A stretch of 47,014 nt of DNA from a bacterium (GCA_027310625.1 DAIDAM010000006.1:1-47014), one strand, 5' to 3'; positions 17,584 through 25,663 are shown, numbered from the stretch's first letter. Notes: a model not told the origin generated them from the sequence alone. Made by a program: numbers and translations.

Positions 17584-17656
17584 GCCACCCTAGCTCAACA
17601 GGCAGAGCAGCCGCTTTGTAAGCGGCAGGTTGTCGGTTCGATTCCGACGGGTGGCT
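17584..17656 (+). tRNA. tRNA-Thr(UGU)
   Basis: A 73-base cloverleaf. The acceptor stem is GCCACCC/GGGTGGC with discriminator T. The D arm is GCTCAACAGGCAGAGC. The anticodon stem is GCCGC/GCGGC with loop TTTGTAA, anticodon TGT. The T arm is GTCGG-TTCGATT-CCGAC. CCA is not encoded. The Nudix gene starts 2 bases after the 3' end. Confidence 0.95.
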
Positions 17657-17658
17657 CA

Positions 17659-18078
17659 ATGGCAAAAGACGAACTATTTTGCATTGGACAGAAAGCCGTA
17701 ATCGATAAAGGCAGCGAAGTTTTGGTTTTATTCGATATGCGAGGGCAACTCGACATGCCCGGCGGCAAAATAAAGGAGGGCGTTACAGATTTCACGGCGG
17801 AATTGAAAAGAGAAGTCGAAGAAGAGGCCAATCTCGAAATCGAGGTCGGCGAGCCGTTCTCAATCGGCTATTTCGAAGAAATGGACGGCAAAAGCAAGAA
17901 TTTCGGTAAAAAAGTTTATTTGGTATTTTTCAAGTGCCGATACATTTCCGGTGAAATAAAACTAAGCGAAGAACACTCCGGTTATAAATGGGTAAACAAA
18001 AATATCTGCAAAGAATTTAGCTCGGCCGGTCGGGAAGATTATCGCCGTGCGCTTGAAAAATATTTCTCAAAAAGTTAA
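17659..18078 (+). CDS. Nudix hydrolase
   Basis: Hydrolyses a nucleoside diphosphate linked to another moiety; the substrate cannot be predicted. The Nudix box is present as GGKIKEGVTDFTAELKREV followed by EEEANL, fitting Gx5Ex7REUxEExGU with Ala in place of the last Gly. The fold starts at ELFCIGQKAVIDKGSEVLVLF, and 139 residues is normal. The ATG is 2 bases after tRNA-Thr, so there is no room for a separate leader. It must be translated from a processed tRNA-mRNA transcript, or the true start is internal. No Met codon further in gives a complete fold. Confidence 0.88.
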   Translation: MAKDELFCIGQKAVIDKGSEVLVLFDMRGQLDMPGGKIKEGVTDFTAELKREVEEEANLEIEVGEPFSIGYFEEMDGKSKNFGKKVYLVFFKCRYISGEIKLSEEHSGYKWVNKNICKEFSSAGREDYRRALEKYFSKS

Positions 18079-18094
18079 TCTCTAGCAGTTAAGC

Positions 18095-18168
18095 GCCGGG
18101 ATAGCTCAGTGGCAGAGCATGCGCATGGTAAGCGTAAGACCCGAGTTCGATTCTCGGTCTCGGCTCCA
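18095..18168 (+). tRNA. tRNA-Thr(GGU)
   Basis: A 74-base gene including the encoded CCA. The acceptor stem is GCCGGGA/TCTCGGC (one G-T pair). The anticodon stem is TGCGC/GCGTA with loop ATGGTAA, anticodon GGT. The T arm is CCGAG-TTCGATT-CTCGG. It is the second threonine isoacceptor here, about 0.5 kb from tRNA-Thr(UGU). Confidence 0.93.
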
Positions 18169-18235
18169 CTAGAACTCGCTTAGCGAGCGACGCGAGTTTA
18201 GCGGTTCTTGTGCCTCGTCTCCGGCGGGAAAACTT

Positions 18236-18264
18236 TTGCAAAATCCGACGGCTTCGGATATACT
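18236..18264 (+). promoter_or_regulatory. Sigma70-type promoter upstream of rpmG
   Basis: The -35 TTGCAA (18236-18241) and the -10 TATACT (18259-18264) are separated by exactly 17 bases. Downstream lies a leader of about 170 bases containing two perfect palindromes, then rpmG. A 29-codon ATG frame at 18272 in the leader is not convincing as a gene. Confidence 0.55.
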
Positions 18265-18327
18265 TTTTTCGCTATGCCGGGTAGTGTCGTGCCTGAGGCA
18301 AATCCGCCTCTGGCGGAAAAATTCGAC

Positions 18328-18365
18328 TGTTGTGCTATAGCACAACACTATGATGTATCATAGTG
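18328..18365. repeat. Two adjacent palindromes in the rpmG leader
   Basis: 18328-18347 is the 20-bp perfect palindrome TGTTGTGCTATAGCACAACA. 18346-18365 is CACTATGAT-GT-ATCATAGTG with 9-bp arms. The arm ACTATGAT recurs in the palindrome after efp (20539-20574), and its complement ATCATAGT too. Confidence 0.75.
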
Positions 18366-18438
18366 CTTGGATTTATCACCATCGGGCTAATCGCGAAAAG
18401 TTATAGGATAAAAATTAGTCGAATTTCTACTACATGGT

Positions 18439-18618
18439 ATGGCCAAATCCAAATATTCCGAAAATTTAATAGGGTTGAAATGTTCCGTTTGCGGCTGCCG
18501 CAATTACTACACGCGCAAGAACAAGAAAAAAGTTGAGCGGAAAATCGAGTTGAAAAAATACTGCAAGAGATGCCGCAGACAGACGGTTCACAAGGAAACG
18601 AGGATTACCGGCAAGTAG
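18439..18618 (+). CDS. rpmG: 50S ribosomal protein L33
   Basis: A 59-residue protein starting MAKSKYSENLIGLKCSVC. It has the L33 zinc ribbon with cysteine pairs CSVC and CKRC, basic segments (YYTRKNKKKVERKIELKKYC) and the ending HKETRITGK, which resembles the family ending HxExK. It is of the cysteine-containing, zinc-binding type. It sits between tRNA genes and ahead of tRNA-Trp, as is common for rpmG in bacteria. Confidence 0.92.
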   Translation: MAKSKYSENLIGLKCSVCGCRNYYTRKNKKKVERKIELKKYCKRCRRQTVHKETRITGK

Positions 18619-18692
18619 CAAATAGCTAATCGCAAATTGCTCGGCTTGCGTTGAAATTAATTTCAATTAGCCATAAACTATGAGCGGAGCTT

Positions 18693-18765
18693 GGGGGTGT
18701 AGCTCAACTGGCAGAGCACTCGTCTCCAAAACGAGCGGTTGTAGGTTCAAGTCCTGCCGCCCCCG
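18693..18765 (+). tRNA. tRNA-Trp(CCA)
   Basis: The acceptor stem is GGGGGTG/CGCCCCC with discriminator G. The D arm is GCTCAACTGGCAGAGC. The anticodon stem is CTCGT/ACGAG with loop CTCCAAA, anticodon CCA. The T arm is GTAGG-TTCAAGT-CCTGC. The 3' CCA is not encoded (CCT follows). A membrane-protein ORF starts 5 bases after the end. Confidence 0.95.
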
Positions 18766-18769
18766 CCTG

Positions 18770-19099
18770 ATGAGAAAAATACAACTCATTTTTTTGAACG
18801 CAGTTCCGACGCTGCTGATGATAGGGTTGATACCTTTTATTCTCAACGATTATGCCCTTCTTTTGCTTTACGTTTTGATAGCAGCCGCGGCGTTTTGGAT
18901 AAAAAAAGAAAGAAACGATTTACTATTTTTCGCTTTCGGGTTTTTCGCGATGGTTTTGTCGGAATATCTTTTTGTAAGCACGGGCGTTGAGACATTTGTG
19001 CGTAACAGCTTATTTGGCGTTATGCCGGTTTGGCTCCCGGTTTTATGGGGCTATGGATTTGTAGCCATCAAAAGAGCATCGGAGATACTGAAGTCGTAA
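18770..19099 (+). CDS. Small integral membrane protein, unknown function
   Basis: A 109-residue protein with about four hydrophobic helices: IFLNAVPTLLMIGLIPFIL, YALLLLYVLIAAAAFWI, LLFFAFGFFAMVLSEYLFV and VMPVWLPVLWGYGFVAI. I do not recognise the family. The frame extends upstream through tRNA-Trp, but those residues are antisense-type noise, so I start at ATG 18770, 5 bases after the tRNA. In many bacteria secE follows tRNA-Trp and rpmG, but this protein is not SecE-like. Confidence 0.6.
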   Translation: MRKIQLIFLNAVPTLLMIGLIPFILNDYALLLLYVLIAAAAFWIKKERNDLLFFAFGFFAMVLSEYLFVSTGVETFVRNSLFGVMPVWLPVLWGYGFVAIKRASEILKS

Positions 19100-19151
19100 A
19101 GTACTGATTTGCAAAATTAAGTACGCCGTGTTATCTTAATCTGACTTTAAA

Positions 19152-19517
19152 ATGCTTGTTATCAGACTCAAGCGCGTCGGCAAGAAGCACCAGCCGGGCT
19201 ACAGGTTAGTTGTTTCGGAGCGCCGTTCGAAAATCGGCAGGCCTCCGGCAGAGGACTTGGGTTCTTACAATCCGTTCACGAAGCTCGCGGTTTTCAATCA
19301 GGAAAGAGTCCGTTACTGGCTCGGGGTCGGCGCAAAACCGACGCCGACGGTTCATAATCTCCTCGTTAAACTCGGGGTTATCGGCGGGCCGAAAGTTAAG
19401 ATTTATATGAAAAAAGCGGAAGCGAAACCGGTTGAACCGGCGGCGTCTCCCGAAAAAGCGCCGGCTGCCGAACAGGCAGTGCAGGCCGAGAAAGCGGCGG
19501 AACAGATGGCAACATAG
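19152..19517 (+). CDS. rpsP: 30S ribosomal protein S16
   Basis: The N-terminus MLVIRLKRVGKKHQPGYRLV and the segment LGSYNPFTK are diagnostic of bS16. The core ends near residue 82, and a 40-residue Ala/Glu/Lys/Pro-rich tail (EAKPVEPAASPEKAPAAEQA) follows, an extension seen in many divergent bacteria. The next gene is the KH-domain protein, the conserved rpsP-khpA pairing. Confidence 0.95.
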   Translation: MLVIRLKRVGKKHQPGYRLVVSERRSKIGRPPAEDLGSYNPFTKLAVFNQERVRYWLGVGAKPTPTVHNLLVKLGVIGGPKVKIYMKKAEAKPVEPAASPEKAPAAEQAVQAEKAAEQMAT

Positions 19518-19572
19518 AAACTTTCCGTAACGCAGAAAAGAAAGGTCGAAAGAAATCAGAACGAAAGAATAA

Positions 19573-19863
19573 ATGACGCAAAACGATCAGGAATTCCTGG
19601 AGTACGTCGTGAAATCGCTCGTTGACCACCCCGATGACGTGAAAGTTGCGAGGAAAGTTGACGAGATGGGAGTTCTTCTCTCTTTGCGGGTTAATCCTCA
19701 GGACATGGGGCAGGTTGTCGGCCGACAGGGCGCGACGGCAAAAGCCATCCGTTCGCTTTTGAGAATTGTCGGCGTGAAAAACAACGCCCGCGTCAATCTC
19801 AAAATAGAGGAACCCGAAGGTTCAACGCGCGCTCCGCGACCGATGCGAGAAGAAAACGCTTAA
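19573..19863 (+). CDS. khpA: KH-domain RNA-binding protein KhpA
   Basis: A 96-residue single KH-domain protein. The GxxG loop is GRQG in MGQVVGRQGATAKAIRSLLRIVG, preceded by the family start EFLEYVVKSLVDHPDDVKV. KhpA proteins (YlqC family) bind RNA, often with KhpB, and affect cell size and small-RNA function in Gram-positive bacteria. The gene follows rpsP and is followed by a strong terminator. Confidence 0.9.
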   Translation: MTQNDQEFLEYVVKSLVDHPDDVKVARKVDEMGVLLSLRVNPQDMGQVVGRQGATAKAIRSLLRIVGVKNNARVNLKIEEPEGSTRAPRPMREENA

Positions 19864-19879
19864 CCGATTTGCACTCGGA

Positions 19880-19907
19880 CCGCCCCGATGCAAGTCGGGG
19901 CGGTTTT
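19880..19907 (+). terminator. Rho-independent terminator after khpA
   Basis: A 9-bp perfect stem (CCGCCCCGA / TCGGGGCGG) with a 6-base loop, followed by TTTT. It closes the rpsP-khpA unit. Confidence 0.88.
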
Positions 19908-19947
19908 CGATTCATATTGCATATTTGCTTAATTGTATTTACTTACT

Positions 19948-20520
19948 ATGTTATCTTACACCGAACTTAAAAAAGGAACGATTTTTTCAATGGACGGCCA
20001 GCCCTACGAGGTTTTAGAGGCGAATTTTTTGCGCATGCAGCAGAGAAAAGCCGTTATGCAGGCAAAAATAAGAAATCTTATTTCGGGAAGAGTCGTTGAT
20101 AGAAATTTTCAGCCGAGCGACCAGCTGGAAGAGGTTGAGCTCGAAAAAAAATCCGCCGTTTTCATTTATCAAAATCGCGGAGAGTTTTGGTTTCACGAAA
20201 AAGGAAATCCGAAGAACAGGTTTTCCATCCCCGCCGAAGTCGTCGGCGAAGCGGGAAATTTTTTGACGTCAAACACCGCCGTCACCGCCGTTTATTTCAG
20301 CGGAAAGCCGATAAACGTGAGCGTGCCCATAAAAATGGATTTGAAAGTCATCGAGGCGCCGCCCTCCATAAAAGGGAACACGGCGCAGGGCGGGACGAAA
20401 GTCGTCACGCTGGAGACGGGCGCGAAAATTTCCACTCCGCTTTTCATAAACACGGGAGATGTAATTCGCGTGAATACCGAAAAAGGAGAGTACGTTGAGC
20501 GCGTGGAGAAAGGTGTCTGA
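19948..20520 (+). CDS. efp: Elongation factor P
   Basis: Relieves ribosome stalling at polyproline. The three beta-barrel domains are recognisable: LSYTELKKGTIFSMDGQPYEV, then VVDRNFQPSDQLEEVELE and the C-terminal GNTAQGGTKVVTLETGAKI with NTGDVIRVNTEKGEYVERV. I start at ATG 19948 because the family begins near LSYTELKKG. The loop that carries the modified Lys or Arg in other bacteria (KPGKG) reads LRMQQRKA here, so the tip position aligns with Gln or, shifted by one, Arg. This argues against lysyl-type modification; no epmA or earP gene is in the window. Confidence 0.93.
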   Translation: MLSYTELKKGTIFSMDGQPYEVLEANFLRMQQRKAVMQAKIRNLISGRVVDRNFQPSDQLEEVELEKKSAVFIYQNRGEFWFHEKGNPKNRFSIPAEVVGEAGNFLTSNTAVTAVYFSGKPINVSVPIKMDLKVIEAPPSIKGNTAQGGTKVVTLETGAKISTPLFINTGDVIRVNTEKGEYVERVEKGV

Positions 20521-20538
20521 AAAATATTATTGTTTATT

Positions 20539-20574
20539 ACTATGATTATATCACAATTGTGATTTAATCATAGT
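20539..20574. repeat. 36-bp near-perfect palindrome after efp
   Basis: The outer arms are ACTATGATTA (20539-20548) and TAATCATAGT (20565-20574), and the inner core is the perfect 14-bp palindrome ATCACAATTGTGAT. It lies between convergent efp and the lamin-tail gene, so it may act as a terminator, but no T-run follows. Its outer arms match a palindrome before rpmG (18346-18365). Confidence 0.75.
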
Positions 20575-20603
20575 GGAGGAAAAGTTGCTGCAATCGCCGA
20601 TTT

Positions 20604-22133
20604 TTATTTTATTTCAAAATCGTTTTCATTGTTGTCCGTATCCTGCAAAACTCCGTTGACCGATTTTCTTGAAAGAATTTGATTCGCTCCGGGATTGGCT
20701 GGGTAGGGAGAGATTTCCGCAAACGGGCTTGAATGTCCGGAGCCCCAAGCGACGGCGTCAATCAAATTTCCCGAATTATCAAAGAGAGCAACGCTGTTGT
20801 TATCAGAAAGATATTGGGTGCTTGAGGTATTTGCTCCGATTGTTGAAGCGAAGCCATTTTCGGAGTTGGCCCACGTGAAATATACTTGATTAGCGACTAC
20901 AGAGCCGCTTGAAAACAACTTTACTGAGGACTCTGTTCCTGACACGTTTCTTTTCTTCAGCTGCCAGCCGCTGATATCCGTTGGCCCGCCGCCGGCATTA
21001 AAAATCTTGATGAAATCGTTGTCCGATTTGCCGCTGCCGCCCGTTATCTGGATTTCGGCGATGAGTATGCGGCCGCTTCCGTTATTTTCTTGGTTTTGCG
21101 TTCCGGGGTTGTTCTCATTTTCGGAAGAGGAATTTTCGTTTTGATTCTCGCTCGTCATTTGTCCGCCGGGCGCCGCAAAAATCATATTTTCTTTCACGGC
21201 AAAAGCCGCCGAATTTTCTTTTTTGGGCGTGCCTCCCTCGGACGCGCTCGTGTGCCAGCTGAAATCAACGTAACTTCTTTCCATTGTTTTCCTTGAAGAT
21301 GAATCGCCGGCGGGCCATTTTGATGAGGCGTCGATTTCGTCCGACAGGTTGCACTCCGAGTCGAAAATTTTCATAACTTCTCCGCTGTTTGAGAGAGCGC
21401 CCGTGTAAATTTTATCCGCGGGGACGTTCGGAGCGGAATAATCGTCCGTTCTTTCCAAAAGATAAAGCGAGCCCTGTTTTATTTTGTCTCCGGGTCCGAA
21501 AGTTATTTTTACGTTTCTGTCTCCCGAGATAATTTGCCAGCCGTTCAAGTCGGTTTCTTCTCCGGAATTATTTTTTATTTCAATCCATTCGTCGCCGGCG
21601 CTCGTTTTGCTTCCCATCCAGTTTATTTCGCTGAAGATTATTTTGTGATTCGAATTTCCTGTTTTGGAAATGTCGCACTCGGGAATTTTTTTCTGAACCG
21701 ATTCGGTTGCAGCCGGAGAAAATTTTTTATTTTCGCTTACCGTTGGAGAAGGAAGGTTTTTCACTTCTGCCGCACTTTTATTATCTTCCGGCGAAGTTTT
21801 TTCTTCTGCGGTTCCAACGGAGACCTTTTTAATTGCATTTGTATTTTTCTCTTGCGCGTTGTTCAAATCGATTTCAAAAAGAGGTTTCTTTTCGCCTGAC
21901 GAAAAAATATTCCCGAAAGTTTTTGAAATTGCCGCCGTCGTTCGCGAAAAAAAGTTTTCTCCGGAGTTCTTGCCGGAAAATTTGAACGAAACAAGCGAAA
22001 GAGAAAGAAGGGTGAAAATTCCCGCGAACAAAACGAGCGCAAGCAACGACTCGCCGCTTCGTGAGTTTTTTGAAAGTTTTTTCCCCATTGCCTTGTGCGA
22101 TTTTTTCCCAAAAGTGCGAAGTTTTATTCCCAT
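20604..22133 (-). CDS. Secreted or membrane-anchored protein with two lamin-tail-like domains
   Basis: A 509-residue protein. A basic N-terminus is followed by one membrane helix (SLLALVLFAGIFTLLSLSLV, about residues 29-50). A Ser/Lys/Glu-rich linker leads to a first lamin-tail domain (IIFSEINWMGSKTSAGDEWI ... LNGWQIIS, about 165-275). A second, after an Asn/Glu-rich linker, has ILIAEIQITGGSGKSDNDFI ... ISGWQLKK (about 355-485). The pattern EIxxxG...DxxIEIxN...LxGWxL is that of LTD domains, beta-sandwiches found on surface proteins and nucleases in CPR bacteria. Probably exported with the bulk outside the membrane. Confidence 0.75.
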   Translation of the reverse strand: MGIKLRTFGKKSHKAMGKKLSKNSRSGESLLALVLFAGIFTLLSLSLVSFKFSGKNSGENFFSRTTAAISKTFGNIFSSGEKKPLFEIDLNNAQEKNTNAIKKVSVGTAEEKTSPEDNKSAAEVKNLPSPTVSENKKFSPAATESVQKKIPECDISKTGNSNHKIIFSEINWMGSKTSAGDEWIEIKNNSGEETDLNGWQIISGDRNVKITFGPGDKIKQGSLYLLERTDDYSAPNVPADKIYTGALSNSGEVMKIFDSECNLSDEIDASSKWPAGDSSSRKTMERSYVDFSWHTSASEGGTPKKENSAAFAVKENMIFAAPGGQMTSENQNENSSSENENNPGTQNQENNGSGRILIAEIQITGGSGKSDNDFIKIFNAGGGPTDISGWQLKKRNVSGTESSVKLFSSGSVVANQVYFTWANSENGFASTIGANTSSTQYLSDNNSVALFDNSGNLIDAVAWGSGHSSPFAEISPYPANPGANQILSRKSVNGVLQDTDNNENDFEIK

Positions 22134-22563
22134 ACATTTTATTACCGGCGTTGTAAATTACAAAAACAGCCCGCAAGCCGAGGTTTTCAGTGTCTGCATC
22201 GAATTTTGGACAGAACCCTGCCTTTGTCTATGCGGCTTGTTCTGCCGGAGCCCGTCTTATCCGCGGATTTTTTTCACAGCCGCCATATCCCTTCTTCCGC
22301 AACCATATTATAAGGAGCGAGGCCGGAAAAATTTCCTCAAAAGCCGAAAAGTTTTTCTGCGAGCACGACGCAAACCCGCTCTTTCTCAATTTTTCCCTTT
22401 ATTTTTTTCTGCCGATGTGAAGGCCGAAGGCAAGTTGCTGGGAAATTTGCCAAAAAAATTCAAAAATGTTTTTTTTCGGGTTTTTGGGGATAAGCGGACA
22501 CTTGCGTGCGATTGCCTGCAGGTAGAAAATTACACGGCGAGAGTCAAAGGCGAAAATTTTTTG
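22134..22563 (+). other. 430-bp gap between divergent genes
   Basis: The gap lies between the lamin-tail gene and nrdJ. It contains an inverted pair (CAAGCCG near 22172 and CGGCTTG near 22222), a palindrome with a T-run (ATCCGCGGATTTTTTTC near 22258), and AT-rich stretches suited to promoters. The nrdJ frame stays open through it, but the translation is low-quality and antisense to the neighbour. I looked for a cobalamin riboswitch box and for an NrdR box and did not find either by eye. Confidence 0.35.
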
Positions 22564-25101
22564 ATGGCACCGATGAAACTAATGAAAAAAACCGAAAAAA
22601 ATCCGAGCGCAACAAGCATGGCTGGTTGCGATCTTATTTCTGAGACGGAAAAGGAGAAAGCCAATGCTTCGTTTTCGGAAAACGCGCTGCGAATGATGAA
22701 AAAGCGCTATCTTGCCGAAAAGGAGGACGGAACGCAGGAAACCCCCGCGGAAATGTTTCACAGAGTCGCGCACGCGCTTTCCGAAATTGAAAGAAATTAC
22801 GGACACGGCGAGCGTTTCAGAGAAAAAACGGAGAGAGATTTTTGGGAAGTTCTCTCAAAGAAGGAATACACTCCTGCCGGAAGAACTCTGACAAACGCGG
22901 GAACGGGAACCCCGCTCATCGCCAATTGCATCGTGCTTCCCGTGCTGGACTCGATGGAGAGCATTTTCCAGACCTTGAAGGATGCGGCGCTTCTTCAGCA
23001 GGCCGGCTCGGGTCTCGGTTTTGATTTTTCGCACTTGCGCCCCGCGATGTCGCTGACAAAAAAGTCGCGCGGCGTCTCCTCGGGGCCGGTTTCGTTTCTC
23101 CGCGTTTACAATCACGCTTTCGGAGTGATAAAGCAGCAGGGAAGACACGGAGCGAACATGGCGATGATGGAAGTGACGCATCCGGACATTTTGGATTTCA
23201 TCGGCGCGAAAAAAGTTGAAGGCGACATCAGGAATTTCAATATTTCGGTGAAAGTCACGGATGAGTTTATGAAGAAACTTACGGAAAGTCCGGACGAAGA
23301 ATGGCTCTGCGAATGGAACGGGCAGAAAATGAAACCGCGGAAAGTTCTCCGCGCGCCGAACGGTTCCGTAATCGGTTCTGAAGAAACGACGATAACGGTA
23401 AAAGAACTTTTCAACGAGCTTGTTGAGCATGCGTGGCTGAACGGCGAACCGGGAATAGTTTTTATAGACGAGGTGAACAGAACGAACCCTCTGCCGGGAC
23501 TCGGTCCCATTGACTGCTCCAATCCCTGCGGCGAGCAATTTTTGCATCACTACGACAACTGCAACCTCGGCTCCGTCAATCTCGCGGAGTTCGTGACCGA
23601 TTCGGCGGGCTCCGGGCAAGGGGCGAAGGTTGACTGGGCGCGCCTTCGGAAAGTGACGAAAATTTCCACGCGCCTGATGGACAACGTGATTGACCTTTTT
23701 GATTTCCCCGTGAAACAGGTGACCGACCTTGCGAGAAAGAATCGCCGCGTCGGTCTCGGCATCATGGGTTTCGCGGACATGCTCTACCAGCTCGGCGTCG
23801 CCTACAACTCTGAAGAAGGTTTCAAACTTGGAGAAAAGGCGATGAAGACCGTAACCGAATCGGCTCGGGAAATGTCTGAGGAACTGGCGAAGGAAAAGGG
23901 AGTTTTCCCGAACTGGGATTTGAGCGTTTTTGCGGGGAGAAAAGAGGCAAAACTGCGTAACGCTGCCCTTACGACCGTCGCGCCCACTGGCTCAATTTCC
24001 ATGATGTTTGACGCTTCCTCAGGGGTGGAGCCGAATTTCGCGCTGTCGTTCGTCAAGCAGGACAAGGACGGGCACAAGTATCACTATTTCAACAAATACT
24101 TTGAAAAAGTGCTTGCGGACTTGAAATTGAGCGAAGAAAAAGTGAAAGAAGTGAAGGACGAGATTATAAAAACAGGAAGTATTCAAAATACTGATTTGCC
24201 GGAAGACATCAAAAAGATATTCGTCGTTGCGATGGACATTTCCGCCGAAGACCACATAAGAATGCAGGCGGCGTTTCAAAAAAATGTCGACAATTCCATT
24301 TCAAAAACAATCAACTTCCCGAACAGCGCAACTAAAGAAGACGTTTTCAACGGCTTCGTGATGGCCTGGAAAATGAAATGCAAGGCATGCACGGTTTACA
24401 GGGACGCGAGCCGCGAAGTTCAGATTTTGAATCTCGGCACAGGAGAAAATTTGAAGGCGCCGAGCGAAGTCGGAACGAGCGGAGCAAAAAGAACGGAGAC
24501 GGCGCACGCGGGGCTTAAAGTTGACAAAGGGAGAATCGAAGCGAGAAGACGTCCCGAAATTTTGACCGGCAAAACATACAAGATAAAAACCGGCTACGGA
24601 AATCTTTACGTTACCGTCAATAATGACGAAAACGGCGTGCCCTTCGAGGTTTTCGCCGCCATCGGCAAGAGCGGCGGATTTTTCCAGGAGCAGAGCGAGG
24701 GAATTTGTCGTCTGATTTCCGTCGCGCTCCGCGCCGGCGTGAAGCTCGAAGAAATCATCGACAATTTGAAAGGCATTCGCGGACCGATGCCCATGCTCAC
24801 CGACAAGGGAACGGTTCTTTCTCTGCCGGATGCAATCGGTCAGATTCTTGAGGAGCATGTCCGCGCGAACGGCTACCACAATCCGCTTTTGACGGAGCAA
24901 GGGAGTAATGAAAAAGTTTCTGTAAATGAAAATGAAAAAGAACCTGTGGCTGTCAGCACTTTTTCTGCGGAAGGCAGCGTTCAGAAAAAATCTCTTGCCG
25001 ACTACGGACTGATGCCCGGCTGTCCCGACTGCGGCGCGAATCTCATCGTCAGCGAAGGATGTTTATCGTGCAGGAGTTGCGGATTCTCGCGTTGCCTCTA
25101 A
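22564..25101 (+). CDS. nrdJ: Adenosylcobalamin-dependent ribonucleotide reductase (class II)
   Basis: Reduces ribonucleotides to deoxyribonucleotides. About 845 residues from ATG 22564; the start is uncertain because the frame is open upstream. Conserved motifs: RTLTNAGTGTPLIANCIVLP (first active-site Cys), the loop GSGLGFDFSHLRP, SNPCGEQFLHHYDNCNLGSVN (radical-site Cys and catalytic Glu), and TTVAPTGSISMMFDASSGVEP. The segment KCKACTVYRDASREVQ is the class II second-Cys region. The C-terminal zinc ribbon MPGCPDCGANLIVSEGCLSC is typical of NrdJ. A B12 supply must come from outside or from genes not seen here. Confidence 0.94.
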   Translation: MAPMKLMKKTEKNPSATSMAGCDLISETEKEKANASFSENALRMMKKRYLAEKEDGTQETPAEMFHRVAHALSEIERNYGHGERFREKTERDFWEVLSKKEYTPAGRTLTNAGTGTPLIANCIVLPVLDSMESIFQTLKDAALLQQAGSGLGFDFSHLRPAMSLTKKSRGVSSGPVSFLRVYNHAFGVIKQQGRHGANMAMMEVTHPDILDFIGAKKVEGDIRNFNISVKVTDEFMKKLTESPDEEWLCEWNGQKMKPRKVLRAPNGSVIGSEETTITVKELFNELVEHAWLNGEPGIVFIDEVNRTNPLPGLGPIDCSNPCGEQFLHHYDNCNLGSVNLAEFVTDSAGSGQGAKVDWARLRKVTKISTRLMDNVIDLFDFPVKQVTDLARKNRRVGLGIMGFADMLYQLGVAYNSEEGFKLGEKAMKTVTESAREMSEELAKEKGVFPNWDLSVFAGRKEAKLRNAALTTVAPTGSISMMFDASSGVEPNFALSFVKQDKDGHKYHYFNKYFEKVLADLKLSEEKVKEVKDEIIKTGSIQNTDLPEDIKKIFVVAMDISAEDHIRMQAAFQKNVDNSISKTINFPNSATKEDVFNGFVMAWKMKCKACTVYRDASREVQILNLGTGENLKAPSEVGTSGAKRTETAHAGLKVDKGRIEARRRPEILTGKTYKIKTGYGNLYVTVNNDENGVPFEVFAAIGKSGGFFQEQSEGICRLISVALRAGVKLEEIIDNLKGIRGPMPMLTDKGTVLSLPDAIGQILEEHVRANGYHNPLLTEQGSNEKVSVNENEKEPVAVSTFSAEGSVQKKSLADYGLMPGCPDCGANLIVSEGCLSCRSCGFSRCL

Positions 25102-25129
25102 TTGCTGACAGCTAACAGCCAACTGCGAA

Positions 25130-25153
25130 CCGCCGACTGCCGGCGGATTTTTT
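25130..25153 (+). terminator. Rho-independent terminator after nrdJ
   Basis: CCGCCG (25130-25135) pairs with CGGCGG (25141-25146) around a 5-base loop, followed by ATTTTTTT. Confidence 0.8.
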
Positions 25154-25253
25154 TACTTCCCGATTTCTTCGTTGCTTCGTTTTCAATCTCTTTCTCACCC
25201 GTTACTCTGTCTTTGGTCTCTGACTTCTATTTTCTGATTCCTGATGACTGATG

Positions 25254-25286
25254 ACTATCATTAAGTCACAATTATTATTTCATAGT
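25254..25286. repeat. Degraded copy of the ACTATGAT palindrome
   Basis: The sequence starts ACTATCATTAAGTCACAATT and ends TTTCATAGT. It aligns with the palindrome at 20539-20574 but has lost perfect symmetry. It lies in the leader of the next gene, preceded by a CTGATGACTGATGAC phrase. Confidence 0.45.
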
Positions 25287-25375
25287 GAGCGATTTTGCCG
25301 TTTGTGTTTGACACGACGGGGAAAATATAGCATTTTTACTTTGCAGCAGATTTGCATTTACATACAGGGGTGCGG

Positions 25376-25663
25376 ATGAGAAAACACTATTTTTGGTTCC
25401 TGATGGCGGCGATTCTCTTCGTCGGGGCGCTGATGCCCGTCTTTGTCTTCAAATACGGCGAGCGTGAGATGGTGGGTTTCGTCGTTCTCGCGGCATTCGT
25501 CGCCGCGGCGAGCGGGTTCTGCGTGATGGCGGGGTTCTACCACTGGTTCATCAACGGGAGCGGGGTGAAGCCGTATCTGAAGCCCGGAGGCGAAGAAGAA
25601 GAAATTCTGATGGGATCGTCTGTCAGCAGTCCGAACTTCCCTCAGCTGGAGAAAACCGACTAG
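25376..25663 (+). CDS. Small two-helix membrane protein, unknown function
   Basis: A 95-residue protein starting MRKHYFWFLMAAILFVGALM. Two membrane helices are visible (FLMAAILFVGALMPVFVF and VGFVVLAAFVAAASGFCVMAG), followed by an acidic soluble tail (GGEEEEILMGSSVSSP). The start at 25376 places MRKHYF directly before helix 1; an in-frame ATG at 25352 would add eight residues. No family recognised. It is the last host-like gene before the integrative element. Confidence 0.55.
   Translation: MRKHYFWFLMAAILFVGALMPVFVFKYGEREMVGFVVLAAFVAAASGFCVMAGFYHWFINGSGVKPYLKPGGEEEEILMGSSVSSPNFPQLEKTD

Noticed and set aside
18680-18769. Upstream extension of the membrane protein through tRNA-Trp
   Set aside because: The residues GCSSTGRALVSKTSGCRFKS are the usual translation artefact of a tRNA gene.
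21859-22563. N-terminal extension of 235 codons on nrdJ
   Set aside because: It is antisense to the start of the lamin-tail gene and rich in Phe/Ser/Arg. Class II reductases begin near the MAPMKLMKKTEK segment.
22134-22563. Cobalamin riboswitch before the B12-dependent reductase
   Set aside because: I looked for the B12-box core (GCCACTG) and its partner helix in the leader and did not find them.
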